From Apodemus sylvaticus (taxonomy: Eukaryota > Chordata > Mammalia > Rodentia > Muridae), in contig NC_067476.1 in assembly GCF_947179515.1 (NCBI RefSeq), positions 58,362,300 to 58,426,299 on the forward strand: 64,000 nucleotides of DNA. Direction: 5' to 3'. The notes under the pieces were generated by a model, which worked only from the letters and a program-made list of their open reading frames with translations, did no database searches and was not told the origin of the DNA. A program made the position numbers and the translations under genes. Numbering within the stretch: position 1 is the first letter of the stretch; each line of letters begins with the position of its first letter. Shown piece by piece: positions 1-12,460 of the stretch.

Positions 1-14
1 GTACAACCCTTTTA

Positions 15-91
15 ATATATATATGTATATACGCATATGCAAATATGTGTATATGTGTATATATGTGTATATGTGCATTGGTATGTATATT
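15..91. repeat. Low-complexity (TATATG)n tract
   Basis: Alternating TA and TG dinucleotides (tatatgtg units). No gene signal; the short open frames crossing it are composition artefacts. Confidence 0.8.
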
Positions 92-163
92 TAATGGAAT
101 TTTCTTATTGAAAATATATTTTATAGTTTTCAGAAATCATTTGAATTTAAGAAATAATTTAGA

Positions 164-219
164 AGCTAGGCATGGTGGTGCACACACCTTTAATTTCAGC
201 ACTCAGAAGGCAGAAGGCA
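164..219 (+). mobile_element. B1 SINE 5' fragment
   Basis: About 56 bases match the start of a B1 element: a ggcatggtggtgcaca box (the A-box region) followed by taatttcagcactcagaag. The rest of the B1 is missing. It is flanked by AT-rich DNA at 220-330. Confidence 0.7.
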
Positions 220-370
220 TATATTTGTATCATCATTATATATATGCATATGTCACACATCCTATATGGTTCTGTGGATATTATATATGTATACATATAT
301 GTTGTATTAACATGTGTATGCACGTATGTGGGCATGCATGTATATCTGGACATGGGCATGTGGAGGCTCA

Positions 371-718
371 TGTTGAAAAACACAGTGTATTTTTGTCTCT
401 GTAGGTTTAGACTATGCTAGACAAGTTTGGATTTCATAATCAAGCAAGGGTTGTATTAAGAGCATCAAAAACATTTCATTGATGTTGTGTTCCAGAGCTA
501 ATTTATAGAAGCAGGCATATCTGGTAAAAGATGTAAGGTCTGATTGAAAGGAATCAGAGGAGAGCAATGTGTCTTGGGTAACACTATAATCTGATAAGCC
601 GTTCCTAGCCTTCCTCTGAAGCACAGTGGACAACACTCCTGCTTTCCCAGGCAGAGATGTGCTGGGCTTTAGTCCAATGCCCAGGACAAATTCATGCCTG
701 AACTTTAGCACAGAGATT

Positions 719-753
<35 letters not shown>

Positions 754-1369
754 ACAAGAAACAGCATCTGTGTTAATATCTGCCTGTACTTGACTCCTTT
801 CCGTGATTAACCTGTTATTCTTTCAGTTTTCAGAAGGGACTTTGATTGTGGGGGTAGTGCTCCAGGACAATACAGCTTATGGCTTTTTTCAAAGACTACT
901 CGAAATTCTGAAAGTGAGAATTAGCTATTCTCTTCTGTGAGACAGAAGTTTGTACTTCAAAGTCAGCTCTGTCTACAATGCCTTCCTGCTTCTGTGGGGG
1001 GTCCCATCTATGGCTTTCCTGTCTATTCCTTCATCTTCCCCACACATTCAGGGTGCGTGTACATTTACCATTGTTTTGCCTCTGTCTCCTCTTCCACCTC
1101 TCCTTTACCCTCTTCTATTCACTTCTCGTTTGTCTGTTGTCCTAGGCCTTTGTTTCAAGTCCCTCTTGGCCTGTGGTAGCTGTTCATTGTTCATACCAGG
1201 TCACCATTGGTAATGTGCATATTTATGTGCATAAGCTTTCTTTCTCTGAAGCCCCTTTCTCTCTGTACAGTTTGACACAGCTCTCAGGGATGGTGACCGG
1301 CTCTGGACACTCTACATTTCCAATAGTACTCAGGGTTGCTAGTCATTTATTCATAGCTGTCTAGTGAGT
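371..1369. other. No gene seen; mostly unique DNA
   Basis: No recognisable exon or repeat apart from a (CAAAA)n run at 722-756. The open frames here are short, lack recognisable domains and overlap on both strands. Confidence 0.5.
722..756. repeat. (CAAAA)n simple repeat
   Basis: Five or so consecutive caaaa units. Possibly the decayed tail of an older retroposon, but no body is recognisable upstream. Confidence 0.85.
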
Positions 1370-1845
1370 GTGCAGTGTTCTCTTACAGTAGCTTAATCTG
1401 TATTCCTCCAAGTGACTCCTTGGTCTTTGCAAAGTCTTCCTTAGGTGATCAGATTTTATAAGTTTTTATATTGTATTGTGTGTTTCATGTGTGTCAAATA
1501 TTTTCTAGGAATTCAATGGGTTTTTCTATTCATTTTATTAAAGGACTCATTGAACATATCTTTTATTTTGAGACATTCTTTTGTTTTATGGATATTTTAA
1601 ATTATCTATTTCTCAACCTATCCAAAATTGTGGAAGATATACAATATTTGGTTTAGAATGTTTGCTATTTCAGTTCTTATGTCTAGGTATGTGAATCACA
1701 TCAATTGGATTTTTATATATGGTACAGGTTAGAGGGCATGGTTCTAGTAGAGTGTAGTGTTGTCTTACTGTGGCTTTAATTTGCATTCCTGTGATGGGAA
1801 CAGTTTGTGTTTGTAAATGAGAAGAAGCTGGTGGCCTTTATCTAT
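1370..1845 (-). mobile_element. Ancient L1 remnant (antisense ORF2)
   Basis: The plus strand reads like antisense ORF2 of mammalian-wide L1: 'caaatattttct' and, at the right end, 'ctttaatttgcattcctgtgatg', in the order expected for a minus-strand element. It is heavily diverged with no intact frame. Subfamily not determined. Confidence 0.5.
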
Positions 1846-2689
1846 CTTTTCTTTCCATGGGGTTTTAGCTCTCTGCCCTCTTTAGCAGACTGTGAGAATA
1901 GTGCTGCCAAATAAGATGTAAGAAAGTCACCTTCTGCTGGCATAGAATTCATAAAGCTTATGGTCGGTAAGTCAGCCTCAGTGCATAGCCTCTCCTGATT
2001 AGAAGATGACTGCCAGCCTTTCATCCTCAGTCAGTAGGATCCTAGGACAGCAGGCATGAAATGCTCCAACTTGGGGTGCACCACTGCAGAGTTCAGAGTG
2101 AGATTTTCATTAGATGAAAATACATCTAATGAATGCCCAGAGTCCATACAAAAAGGTGTGGAATGTACTCTTTTACTTTGAAGATTGTTTGGTATTATTT
2201 TAAAAATACCATTTCCTTGAGTAACAGCATCCCCTGTAAGGCATTGTTATTGGAAGATGTGAGCTATATCCAACAGTGGCTTACAAGGTGCTGTTTAAAT
2301 TGTGTAAATCAAACCAGTAATGTGTTTCTTTTCTTTTCACACAGTAGTTTACTTCCAATAACATTGGGTTCTAACGGATTCTTCTAATCTTTCTTGCCTG
2401 CTGACTTTCATGAATGTAAACACACAAAACAAAAATAACATTCTATGAAATTTTATATTCTCCTTCAAGAAATGTTTCTCCAAATATACTTGTATCTAGG
2501 AAGGATCCTAAAGTGAGTATATCTGATGTGTAAGCTTCACTATTACTTTTTATAAGATAGAATTTCATTAATCTAGCACCACAAAACTGATAAGTAGTAA
2601 AGTAATATCATAGAGCATTTGTGCAAGTGAAATTCTGGACTGAGACAGAGTCAGGTCTGTAGGCATACATTTTTCCAACCTACTTTAAT
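1846..2689. other. No gene seen
   Basis: AT-rich, apparently unique sequence. No motif, repeat or coding region recognised. Confidence 0.45.
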
Positions 2690-3400
2690 AAGCATTCAAC
2701 TTCCCCTTGAGCCCACCCCCCACCAGAGGTAGTGGAAAAGAAAAGTTATTAGGACACTGGGGAAGTAGTCCTGTTTAAAAATAATTCTTTGAGAGCAAGT
2801 CCAATCTTCATTGTCAATATATAAGTAGTCCAGTCTAGTAGCAAACACCACACACAAACCAGCAACTGCAGTCTAGTCCACCAAACATGAACCAGCAAGG
2901 GCAGTTCAATCCAGAAGAAACCACAAGGCTCAGCAACTGGCCTGAAGCTGTAGAAGCAGCAAGAAGCTGCTGGAATATCACGAGAAGTTCTTTGGTGTGT
3001 TTCTTTCTAAGAAGTCAGGACAAATGATGATCAGCAAAGAAGGCAAAGTGAACCAGTACCACAGCATCCTTGGCAATGACGAGCATCAGCAAAGCCCAAA
3101 GAAGATCAGCAAAGAGTGGCAAGGTGAACCAATGCCACAGTGTTGTCCACTGTCTGCTGGGTTATTTTTTTTTTTTTTTTTTATATATATAGCCTTTCCA
3201 AATATCACGTGTTCTCTCAAGCGCCCTCCCTAGCAAAGTAAAAAAGTACAGCAATTTTCAGGCAACTTCCAGAAAAATGTCACGTCTGTCCTCAGCAAAA
3301 TATCATTTCATGTGTCTGCTTTAGCAAAACATCCTCTCATAAGACAGTTTCCAGGAAAACATGACACAATTGAGTCTCCAAAGAAACCAGAAATATCCAC
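2690..3400 (+). mobile_element. RMER1-like rodent dispersed repeat
   Basis: Text such as 'accagcaactgcagtctag', 'agaagctgctggaatatcac' and repeated 'atcagcaaag' blocks, followed by an internal poly-T at 3164-3182, resembles a mid-repetitive rodent family I remember as RMER1. It carries no usable ORF. The family name is from memory and should be treated as tentative. Confidence 0.5.
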
Positions 3401-3479
3401 TTCTCATTTATATCTTGATAAATATCTATCTGCATATATTCGATGAGATGCATGTAACCCAGGTAATATTTGTTGCATA

Positions 3480-5600
3480 CAATAGTAAAGACTGCTATTA
3501 TCCAAGGTGGTTATATCAACTTACATTCCCCTCAATGCTTAACTCTATACCCCAGTTAGAATCTCACATCTTCTGTCATTTTTAATTTTATGAATTCTGG
3601 TAAACATATGGTTCTATTTTATTGTAATATGTTTTTATTTTTCTGATAATTAATGATGTTGAGTTTTTTCATTTGTTTGGCCACTTAGATCTTTATAGTT
3701 TTTGTTTGTGTTTGTTTTAATTAACCATATCTGGATTATCTAGTACAATAGATATAGCTAGAGATAGAGATAATGTTATACATTTAGAGTTTAGATGAAA
3801 TGTCTTTGCTAGCATTATCTTTAGTACCTTGTGATCTCTGCTATTCTTTTTGTAGTGTCTTAGACTGAATAAATATCTAAAGTTTTAAGGCATATAACTA
3901 TAAAATTAATTTTCCACTTTTGGCTATTTCTTTTGGTCTTGTTTATAATACTTTTGTTTAATCTAAGTCCATGAAGACTTTCTCCTGAGATTTATAATTT
4001 ACCTCTCAAATTTAAATTTAGACTTTATCTATCTAATAGATTTTGGGGTATTTTGTAAGATAGACACCAAGATTCATTTCATTTTTTTTAAATGTAAAGA
4101 TGCCAAAACCATCCTCTTGACATTATTCAAAAAGATCCTTCTTTCTCTATCATCTTGTGACACATTGAAGGTTGTGTGCTCCTAGTTCTGGATTCTTTTC
4201 TGAGTACTTCTGTCTGTCTTTCACTGACTCTTTGTCAGCTTAACCAATATAATTTCAGATATTTTTTGATATCTGGCAATGTGAGGTCCTAAGCCTTTTT
4301 TATATTTACCTGTGTTGAACTTTCTCCTTGGGATTTCTGTATGAATTTGAGAGCCTTCTTGTCAATTTCTTTGTTTTTTTAATATTATAAGTTTTTAACT
4401 TCTTGTTAATTTCTGTAATCACACTTGCTTTAATTTTTCATTGTAATTGCATTGAATCTGGGGGGTGGTGCATAGCTTGGAGATAATTGAATTATTATCA
4501 AATGCAAGGTATATTGGTGATGTTAGGTGTATTGGTAAAGAATTATATATTTTTGCACTGATGGTTCTTTTGAAAAATTTCTTCCAAACATTCTACAATT
4601 TTACAAGAAAAAACCTTCTACACAATTCCCTCAATTCACTTCCATATATTTGATGCCATGTGCCATTGCAACAGCATCATTTTAATTTTTGTTTCTTGTT
4701 ATTATTTCTGTACAGAACTGAAATTTAAAAATTTATGGCTTTGTATACTCCCAGCCTTGCCAAATGTATTTGTTAGTTTTATAGTTGAAAACCTACCCTT
4801 TTTTTTTTTTTTTGTATTTTTGGTATTACACAGTCACAACATTTGTTGTATACTTCAAATAGTATTAAGTAACTTTCTTCCACTTCAATTTTTGTTTTTC
4901 CTTCCTGCAACATTTCATGTAACATGTGGGATAAGAGGGAAGAGCAACAGGGGGGACAAGAACATTATTCCTCACACTGAATCTTAAAGAAGTGTTCAAT
5001 ACTTCATCAGCAGGTGAGGTGTTTGCTATTAGGATTTTTATAGCAGTGTCAGTATTTTTGCATACACATTGAGCAGCTCCTATATTTCCTTTCCTTGATT
5101 CTGATGCTATGAAGAATCACACAGATGTTAAAATATCATGTGTGCTTGGAGTAATCCCTAGCATGGTGAAGAGCATTATCCTTTCCTAGGCTGCATTTGT
5201 TAGGACTTTGCTGAGGGATTTTGCCTCCGAGCTCTAACCTCATGAGAGAGGTTAGTTGAGGATTTTCCTGTCTTAAAATGCCCTTTTGATTTTACTTTAA
5301 AACAATCTTGTAAAATGAGATGAAGTGTTTCCTCTTTCTCTTGCTTATGTGCATATGGTTTGTGTTGTTCCTGGTGATGTTAGGCTGACTAAACCTAGAG
5401 ATGTCTACATGTAGAGGATTTAAACACTATCATAGCTAGGTTAAGTTTGAAATTCATCTATTTCATCTAAGTTTCCAAATTTATTGACTTGGGTTCTCTA
5501 CAAAATTCTCTTACATTTTTCTCTATCTGTGAGGTCTGTGGTGGTATCCTGCTTTTCAATTCTATTGCTGATACCTGGAGTCTTTTTAATACATTAAAGG
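3480..5600 (-). mobile_element. Ancient L1 (antisense ORF2), decayed
   Basis: A long AT-rich block reads throughout as antisense L1 ORF2 in the correct order: 'taatgatgttgagtttttt' (3652-3670), 'ctaagtccatgaagac' (3962-3977), 'attgcattgaatctgg' (4446-4461), and 'gaggtctgtggtggtatcctg' near 5531. It predates the rodent-specific L1s in the window and has many stops and indels. A poly-T run near 4799-4813 may mark a small later insertion or expansion. Boundaries are approximate. Confidence 0.6.
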
Positions 5601-5899
5601 AGACATCAACCAGTTAAGAAGGGATGAATAGAGGGTTCATCTTTGCAGTAGATAACTTTGCAATGCCTAAGACTTCTAAGCTGTGTGCAGGAAAATAATT
5701 GGATGTGTCACTGGGAATTTGGGAATTTGAGATGTTCATTTATAGGGTATCAGATTTTAAAACCATAAAGCTTGCCCCAAAGGAACTTGAGCTATGTATG
5801 AAGGAGTCCTGGGACAACACACAGTTTAGAAAGAAGGGGAGAAAACAATAAAGAGGGCCAAGATGAGATAGCTAGGAAGGTGAGAGGAAAACCAGAGGT

Positions 5900-6018
5900 G
5901 CTATGTATGTAGGGAGCAGGGGGAAGCGGGATGGGATAGGGGGTTTTCGGAGGGGAAACCAGGAAAGGGGATAACATTTGAAATGTAAATAAAGAAAATA
6001 TATAATAATAAAAATAGC
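5900..6018 (+). mobile_element. L1 3' end, strongly 5'-truncated
   Basis: The terminal L1 signature 'ggataacatttgaaatgtaa' followed by ataaagaaa and an A-rich tail, preceded by a G-rich purine stretch with 'gggttttcgg'. Only about 120 bases of 3' UTR are recognisable, so it has no coding capacity. Confidence 0.75.
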
Positions 6019-6186
6019 TTTTCACGGAAGAGTATTAAATGTTGTCAGTAATGCCTGAAAATTGACAGCAGGGTTTGGAAATCGGAATTTATTGTGACCT
6101 TCATAAAGACTGTGACATGAAACTGTTTAGGCCAGTGCTAAATCTATATTATATAATAAATATAATAATATATGCTTAGGTATCAT

Positions 6187-6406
6187 TCTCCATTTTTCTT
6201 TCTTTTCTTTTTTAAAAAATTTATTTATTTTATATATGTGAGTATACTGTAGCTATCTTCAGATACACCAGAAGAGGGCATCAGATCCCATTACAGATGG
6301 TTGTGAGCCACCATATGGTTGCTGGGAATTGAACTCAGGACCTCTGGAAGAACAGTGAGTGCTATTAACCACTGAGCTATCTCTCCAGCCCCAGTCTCCA
6401 TTTTTC
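6187..6406 (-). mobile_element. B2 SINE with 12-bp TSD
   Basis: Reverse-complement B2 body at 6199-6394: 'accagaagagggcatcagat', 'atggttgtgagccaccat', 'gaactcaggacc' and 'actgagctatctctccagcc', the last being the tRNA-related 5' end. The 3' A-rich tail appears as T/A-rich DNA at the left. Perfect 12-bp TSDs tctccatttttc lie at 6187-6198 and 6395-6406. Confidence 0.92.
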
Positions 6407-7696
6407 ATTGTTATTAAATAATGTATGTTTATTGTATAAACTTTTGTAATTAGAAAAAGTATTTAAAAAAGGAGAAAACAAACACTTGTAACTAAAGCAC
6501 AACAACAACAAAAGAAATATTGCCAGTTTGAAGCATTCTAAACACACCAGTGTGGAGTGTCAGTGGAGGTGGGGAAAATAGAAACTGATGTAGGGTGTCT
6601 GAAAGGCAGGGTGACTTGATGGACTTATTGAGATGGTGAGAGAAAATGAGGTATTTATGGTGAGTCAGGGGTGGGGAATGTGTGACTATTCATTGAGTGT
6701 CTCTTATATTCTTTCAATATTGTCTCAGGAATATGTTTATTTTGTGAAAAAATGTAGTTTGTTAATTATAAAGAAAGGTTTTATATAAGGCTGACTTAAA
6801 GATAGGTTTACAGCAAAAAGCTCTTCTAAAAAAATAAAATTGTTGATTTGAAATTTTTTTATTATAGGTGAAAATGGGGTCTCATCCATTCTTGGTGGTT
6901 GCATTGCCATAATATAGTTTTTTATTTCATGCATATTTCACCTTACAAAATTATTTCTGTAAGGGACAGTGATACATGACTGTAACACCAGCCTTAGGGA
7001 AGCAAAGGCAGGATAGCACCATGAGTTTGAGGTCAGCCTGGGATACACAGAAAGATATTGTATCAAAAATAATTGCTACTTAATTTAAATGTAATTTGAA
7101 TTCTTTCTGGGATAGAGTCTTGTTGAGACTAGTGTGGAACATGATGGTTTTCTTGTCTTAGTCTCCAGAGTCAAGCCTCTAGGTAGATACCTTGACAAAA
7201 ATCTGAGGATTTTTAAACATGAAAAAGTCATTGGTTAATGCATATGAAAACTAAACTACCCCATGATATTTTGTATAATTCCATAAATAAAACAAAATAG
7301 GTGATGTTTCTTTTGAAAAGATAATCTTAAAATTGTACCTTTGGTTAAAATTCCATGTCCCAGGAAAAAGGAAAATGTGGAAAGCTTTGTTTGCCTGGTT
7401 CTATTTCTGTATTATCTTTTCTGCTATCTTCGAATTTTACAAAATTCTGTCATGAGTTAAGTCTTATGCGGAGAAAGGAAAAGCCTTCTTCGATAAGCAT
7501 TTGTATGCTTTATGACAATCTGGCGGAAGAAGTGAGGTTTACCTTCTCACCCATGCCCTGATAAGTAATCAGTTCTGTTTAACTCACTTCACAAAGCCTC
7601 CAAGCTTCTGTAATGACACTGGTGACAATGGTTGCCTTTAGGCGGCTATGAACATCTTACTCCATGCTACCTTGAAAGGACTTTTTTTTTTTTTTT
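6407..7696. other. No gene seen; one weak B1
   Basis: Mostly unique DNA. The only repeat recognised is a diverged B1 at 6962-7068. An open frame at 7355-7561 has no recognisable domain. Confidence 0.45.
6962..7068 (+). mobile_element. Diverged B1-related SINE
   Basis: The order 'gtgatacatgactgtaacaccag', then 'gtttgaggtcagcctggg', 'atacacag' and 'tatcaaaaat' follows B1 from A box to A tail, with many substitutions. Probably an old B1 or the B1 half of a B4. Confidence 0.55.
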
Positions 7697-8250
7697 AAGA
7701 TTTATTTATTAAGAATTCATGAAATTCTTAGGCAAATGGATGGAGCTGGAGAACATCATACTAAGTGAGGTAACCCAGACTCAAAAGATGAATCATGATA
7801 TGCACTCACTAATAAGTGGATATTAACCTATAAAACTGGAATACCAAAAACATAATCCACACATCAAATGAGGTACAAGAAGAACGGAGGAGTAGCCCCT
7901 TGTTCTGGAAAGACTCAGTGAAGCAGTATAGGGTAAAACCAGAACAGGGAAGTGGGAAGGGTTGGGTGGGAAAACAGGGGGAGGGAAGGGAGCTGATGGG
8001 ACTTTCGGGGAGTGGGGGTCTAGAAAAGGGGAAATCATTTGAAATGTAAATAAAAAATATATCGAATAAAAAAAAGATTTATTTATTTATTATATGTGAG
8101 TACACTGTAGCTGTCTTCAGACACCCCAGAAGAGGGCGTCAGATCTCGATACAGATGGTTGTGAGCCACCAGGTGGATGCTGGGATTTGAACTCAGGACC
8201 TTTGGAAGAGCAGCCAGTGCTCTTAACTGCTGAGCCACCTCTCCAGACCT
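7697..8250 (-). mobile_element. B2 SINE interrupted by a nested L1
   Basis: The B2 body, reverse orientation, runs 8074-8250 and contains 'ccagaagagggcgtcagatc', 'gttgtgagccaccaggtgg', 'actcaggacc' and 'gagccacctctccag'. Its T-rich tail is split: 7682-7710 belongs to the same tail and is separated from the body by an L1 3' fragment. Confidence 0.85.
7711..8073 (+). mobile_element. L1 3' fragment nested in B2, 14-bp TSD
   Basis: Begins inside the ORF2 C-terminus, in a frame reading KFLGKWMELENI and ending SLISGY before a stop near 7826. It continues through a short 3' UTR ('ttctggaaagactcagtg', 'aggggaaatcatttgaaatg') to an A-rich end. Perfect TSDs aagatttatttatt lie at 7697-7710 and 8074-8087, within the B2 tail, so the L1 is younger than the B2. 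Too truncated to be active. Confidence 0.9.
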
Positions 8251-9097
8251 TTAAGGACTTCAGAATGAAGCACTAAATTCTTTCTGGAACAATATACCCC
8301 TGCCCCATTCTTCATCTGATCCACCACAGCGGGCTTTTCTTTCTCCTAGGTGAGGCTGCTGCAGTCGTAAGCAACATCCTCTATCAATGTTGTTCTAATT
8401 GAGGTTGGGTGGCAAGTCTGGTTCTTTTAAGCAGAAAACTAACATCTTTGGTTGAATGTATCTCACAAGGAGGATGGCAAAAGTATGAGACATATAAGAC
8501 AGCCACAAGTTCATAATCTCTGTATTAGTAAAGATGAGCTGAGTGTGCACATAAAAATGACCAGACCATGACATGTGCTGGACACAGAAACAACTGTGAT
8601 AGTTTACACACTGGGGCAATGGTGTGGTAAGCTACCATGGCTAGGGAAAGCTGCCTGAGAGCTGTGAATAAGTCTTGATAGATTTAGTCACGTGACAGTA
8701 AATGTCAGACATTAAGGGCGAGGAAGAGACGATGACCACCGGAACCTGTCTAAGGTATAGGTAAAAAATATTAGAAGAAAAGTTTTTGTACATGTTGGCA
8801 TTTCCAAAGTTATGAGAATAAGATCCTATCCTAAACCAGATCTTTCTCAAAGAGAAATATTGTTACAAAGATGGTACAATACTCCACAGTTCAATTATTT
8901 TTCCAGTATTCACTGATCCATTCCCCCATGAATGTAACACAGAAACCATTTGTTTCCCATGAGAAAAGTGCTTAACAACAGGTACAGGAAACCTGCTATC
9001 AGCTGACCTTCAGCGTATGACCTTCAGCCTTGGTCTGTGAAGTCCCTGATCTCATGGTGTCAAATCTCTGATTCTTTTGCCTCCAACAGGGAGGAAT

Positions 9098-9300
9098 CCT
9101 GGCAGCGTGGCTCATGGCTATGAAACACTGGCTCTGGAGTTAATAGACTGGGTTTGAATCCTGGCTTCATCAATCACCAGCCAAGGGATCTGGGACATTT
9201 TACTTACTGTTCTAATTTTATTTTAGACATAAGGAATGATAATGGCATTTACCTCATTGTTCTTCCGGTATTGAATGAGGTAGTCTATAAGGGAATATAT
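9098..9300 (+). mobile_element. MIR SINE
   Basis: 'actggctctggagttaatag', then 'tgggtttgaatcctggcttc' (the tRNA-derived B-box region), a degraded 'ctgggacattttacttact' and 'atggcatttacctcattg'. This follows MIR order on the plus strand. Old and substituted. Confidence 0.7.
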
Positions 9301-9438
9301 AGAAATATGTTAGAAATGCTGATGACTTTTTAATTTTGTATAGTCAATGCTAGGGAACAATTTTGGTGCCTTAAATTTGATTCTAAAATTCCCAAATGTG
9401 TATTTTATCTTTGTCTTTTTAAACAAGAGGTAATTATA

Positions 9439-9480
9439 ACTTAATATATTAATATATTAATATATTATATTAATATATTT
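9439..9480. repeat. (TTAATATA)n tract
   Basis: Five units of an imperfect TTAATATA repeat in an AT-rich setting. Confidence 0.85.
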
Positions 9481-11098
9481 CATTTTATTAAAACATCCTA
9501 TTTTAAGTAAAGGCAAATTTAGGATAACTTAGCTCTTATTTCCAAATTTCTTTTTTTAATGTAATTAAAACAATCATAAAACAACAGTAACATGCCAAAC
9601 ACTTATTAATGACTTGCTATGTGGCAGGCGTCAGACAACCTCACTTGTGAGTTTATATTGTATTAGCATGGAAACTCTCCTTTAAGAAGCTTGAATAACC
9701 TGGCCACACCCTCACTGACAGAAAGAGCAGAATATGAGGGCAACCTGGGCATTATGATTTCCAAGGCCCTTAACACTTGCTGTACTACCCAGCTGAGTTG
9801 TGGAGACAGCGCCAAGGTGTTGCTTCTCAAACCACAGAGTTGACAGAAGGCCAGTCAAGCCTGTCTGGCTTACTTTAGGTCAAATTGTGAATGGTTTTAA
9901 ATGCAAAGAAATTCTAAAACATCTATGTTGATCAGTCTTAAAATATTAATCTGCTTATGTGTCAGGGGCATTATCACATTGAACGCTCACTCTTCTGACT
10001 GCTGATTTGTGTCAGACAGATGGTCAGTAACGCATTAGGCATAATGCCACGGTCAGTGGCAAACAGTACACAGATAGTAGCTGTTGTGTTTATCTGACCT
10101 CATTTAAGAGATTTGTCAGACTAACCACCTTATTGCAGAAATTTTGCCTGGCCCTCATGCACTTCGCTCAAAATGCCAATGCAGGTCACCTGCTCCCTGA
10201 ATTCCCTGATGAGGTGTGTGATTACTGAGAATTAACTGTGCTTGCTCCCAAACTCACCTGTCAATTCTTTCTGTCATTTGCATTGTGCAATCTAAGTCTG
10301 CTGGTATACACAAATGGAAGTAGGTATTCCTATACAAAATTTGCTGAGTGCTTTGGATATGTCTGATAAAATCAAGTCATTAAAATTATGTTATTTCTGG
10401 GCAAGCGTATTTAAATGGTAAGAAATTCTTATACCTGAAAGAGTCTGTGCTCAGATTTCTCTCTAAGGGAACTTTGTGAGAGGGAACATTCATGAGCATG
10501 GTATTCATCCCCATTTCCTCTAAAAAGAGAAAAATGAGGGAGTGTGCATAATAAACACAAGCAGGTAGAGGCAGCTTTGGTCCCTGTTTTTTTCATAAAT
10601 TGTTATAATGTATATTTAGACCCTTTGTTTGGTTTCTATTTCCAAAAGTAGGAAGCGAGAGGTGAAAATGTGTGCTTTTACTTACGATCATGACTTTTCT
10701 GTGAAGTGTCCTAGTTTGTTCCTGATGACCCGAGACCCCTGTGGTTGATGTAGACTTCTATTGAATGCAGAATTTCAGATTTAGAACTTTTCTAATTTAG
10801 AAACTATAAATTATTCATACCCTATCAAGCTTTTAAAACCCTATTTATGACAGGATGGGATTTTGCCAATCTCAGCTGAAGCAGCCTAAATAATTTATCT
10901 TGTGTTCCTTCAGTGTACAATACACACTATAGCCCAGGAAATGTTAAGTAAGTTTTATTTCCCTCTTTGCTACGCTGAGGTCAGGGAGTTAAGCTCTCAC
11001 ACATTCCTTTAACACTTCCTGGTCCTTTGACTTCTCACAGTGTGCTCGTTAAAATTTCATATTGTGCCTTTCTTTCATGACATTTTCTTTGTATTGAA

Positions 11099-11208
11099 CT
11101 TCTCTCTCTATTTCTTTCCTTCTCTTTCTTCCTTCCTTTCTTCCTCCCTTCCTGCCTCCCTTCCTTCCTCTCTCCCTCCCTCCCTCCCTTCCTTTTTTTT
11201 TTTTTTTT
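11099..11208. repeat. Polypyrimidine (CTTC/CCTC)n tract plus poly-T
   Basis: About 110 bases of C and T with interrupted ttcc and tccc units, ending in a T18 run. The minus-strand ORF across it (K/R/G/E-rich) is an artefact of composition. Confidence 0.9.
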
Positions 11209-11696
11209 AAAGAATCCCTCTCTCTAATTATCTCTCCTAAATTTCCACACGTAACACCTGAGGATATAAATAAGACAATATCTTTGCAGGAATTCAATTC
11301 TCTTAGATCCTATTATTATCTAAGAGCATAAACAATCTCTTTGATTTGATGTTGCTGAATCACTAGTGGTAAATCTTAAACAGTTCAAGATTTAAACAAC
11401 TAAAAAATTTTGCATTTATTTAAATATTCAACCATTAATATATAATTATGAGGGAAAGCAAGCATAGCTTTATTCCATGAATCCTGATCACCTGAAACCG
11501 TCACATGCAATAGGCATGGACTCACTATTAACATTGCAAATACAGAGGAAAAGAAGGGTGTGGCAACAGCATACGGCCATTTCAGGAGATTCTGCCACTA
11601 AAGCAGCTACAGCGCTACAAGCAAGAACAGTGTGCATCTAAGTGTGAAGTTATTAACAGAATGTATTTGTATTGTGGTATCTAGTGACATTCACTT
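11209..11696. other. No gene seen
   Basis: Unique-looking AT-rich DNA between two polypyrimidine tracts. Confidence 0.45.
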
Positions 11697-11838
11697 ACTT
11701 TCTCTCTCTGTCTCTGTCTCTCTGTTTCTCTGTTTCTCTTCCTTCCTTCCTTCCTTCCTTCCTTCCTTCCTTCCTTCCTTCCTTCCTTCCTTCCTTCCTT
11801 CCTTCCTTCCTTCCTCCCTTCCTTCCTTTCTTTCTTTC
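11697..11838. repeat. (TCTG)n then (CTTC)n microsatellite
   Basis: Starts as tctctctg and tctctgtt units, then about 20 near-perfect cttc units. All three overlapping open frames here are repeat translations. Confidence 0.93.
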
Positions 11839-11860
11839 ATCATTAACTTGGCTATTTTGG

Positions 11861-11990
11861 ATTGCAGTCCAACTTTTTTTTTTTTTTTTTTTTTTTTTGA
11901 GACAGGGTTTTTCTGTGTAGCCCTGGCTGTCCTAGAACTCACTCTGTAGACCAGGCTGGCCTCAAACTCAGAAATTGTAGTCCAGCTTTT
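11861..11990 (-). mobile_element. 5'-truncated B1 with imperfect TSD
   Basis: Poly-T, then 'gagacagggtttttctgtg', 'tagccctggctgtcctagaa', 'ctctgtagaccaggctggcc' and 'tcaaactcag': B1 in reverse, truncated at its 5' half. TSDs attgcagtccaactttt (11861-11877) and attgtagtccagctttt (11974-11990) match at 15 of 17 positions. Confidence 0.88.
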
Positions 11991-12119
11991 TTAAGCTTGG
12001 CATTCACTTATCAATCATTAGGTAAATGTGAGTGGGTAGAGACCTCAACGGTCAGTTCAGGGATGCCCAAATGATGCCTACAGCTCCTCAGAGATGTCAT
12101 CTGTTAAGGGCTACACTTT

Positions 12120-12460
12120 AAAAAATTGCCTTGAAGGGTGATGTGTTAGAAGCTTGGTTCACAGCTGATGGGTTTTGGAAGGCTTGGTGGAGTAGGAGGG
12201 CTCTAACTTTACCAATGGACGAACCAATGGATGGATTTATAGTTGAATAAACTATTAGATACCTCATTGGAGGAAGTAGATCACTGCAGGGATGTCTTTA
12301 AAGGACAAAATTTTTCTCCAGACCCTTTGTCTCTGTCTCCTTGTCTGGTTTGAGGTAAGGAGGCACGTCTCTTTGTTCTATGACACACTCTTCACCATGA
12401 TGATCTGTCTTACCATACATGGACCAAAAATAATGCAGCCAAGTGGCCATGAGTGAATTT
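12120..12460 (+). mobile_element. MaLR-like LTR remnant (tentative)
   Basis: Contains 'cattggaggaagtagatcac' and 'ggatgtctttaaagg', a layout typical of MST/MLT-type MaLR LTRs. Diverged and without clear ends; family assignment is tentative. Confidence 0.35.

Larger units (their letters stand above)
8251..11098. other. No gene seen; unique DNA with a MIR
   Basis: Largely non-repetitive, with a MIR at about 9,098-9,300 and an AT array at 9,439-9,480. No coding region is supported; minus-strand open frames at 8395-8850 have no recognisable domain. Confidence 0.45.

Noticed and set aside
8160..8180. A CTCF-like ccaccaggtgg motif in the B2 at 8.1 kb
   Set aside because: It is ordinary B2 sequence and the match stops short of the full core, so it was not listed as a separate regulatory site.
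11049..11949. K/R/E/G-rich and S/F/L/P-rich open frames
   Set aside because: They arise from polypyrimidine/polypurine microsatellites and a truncated B1.
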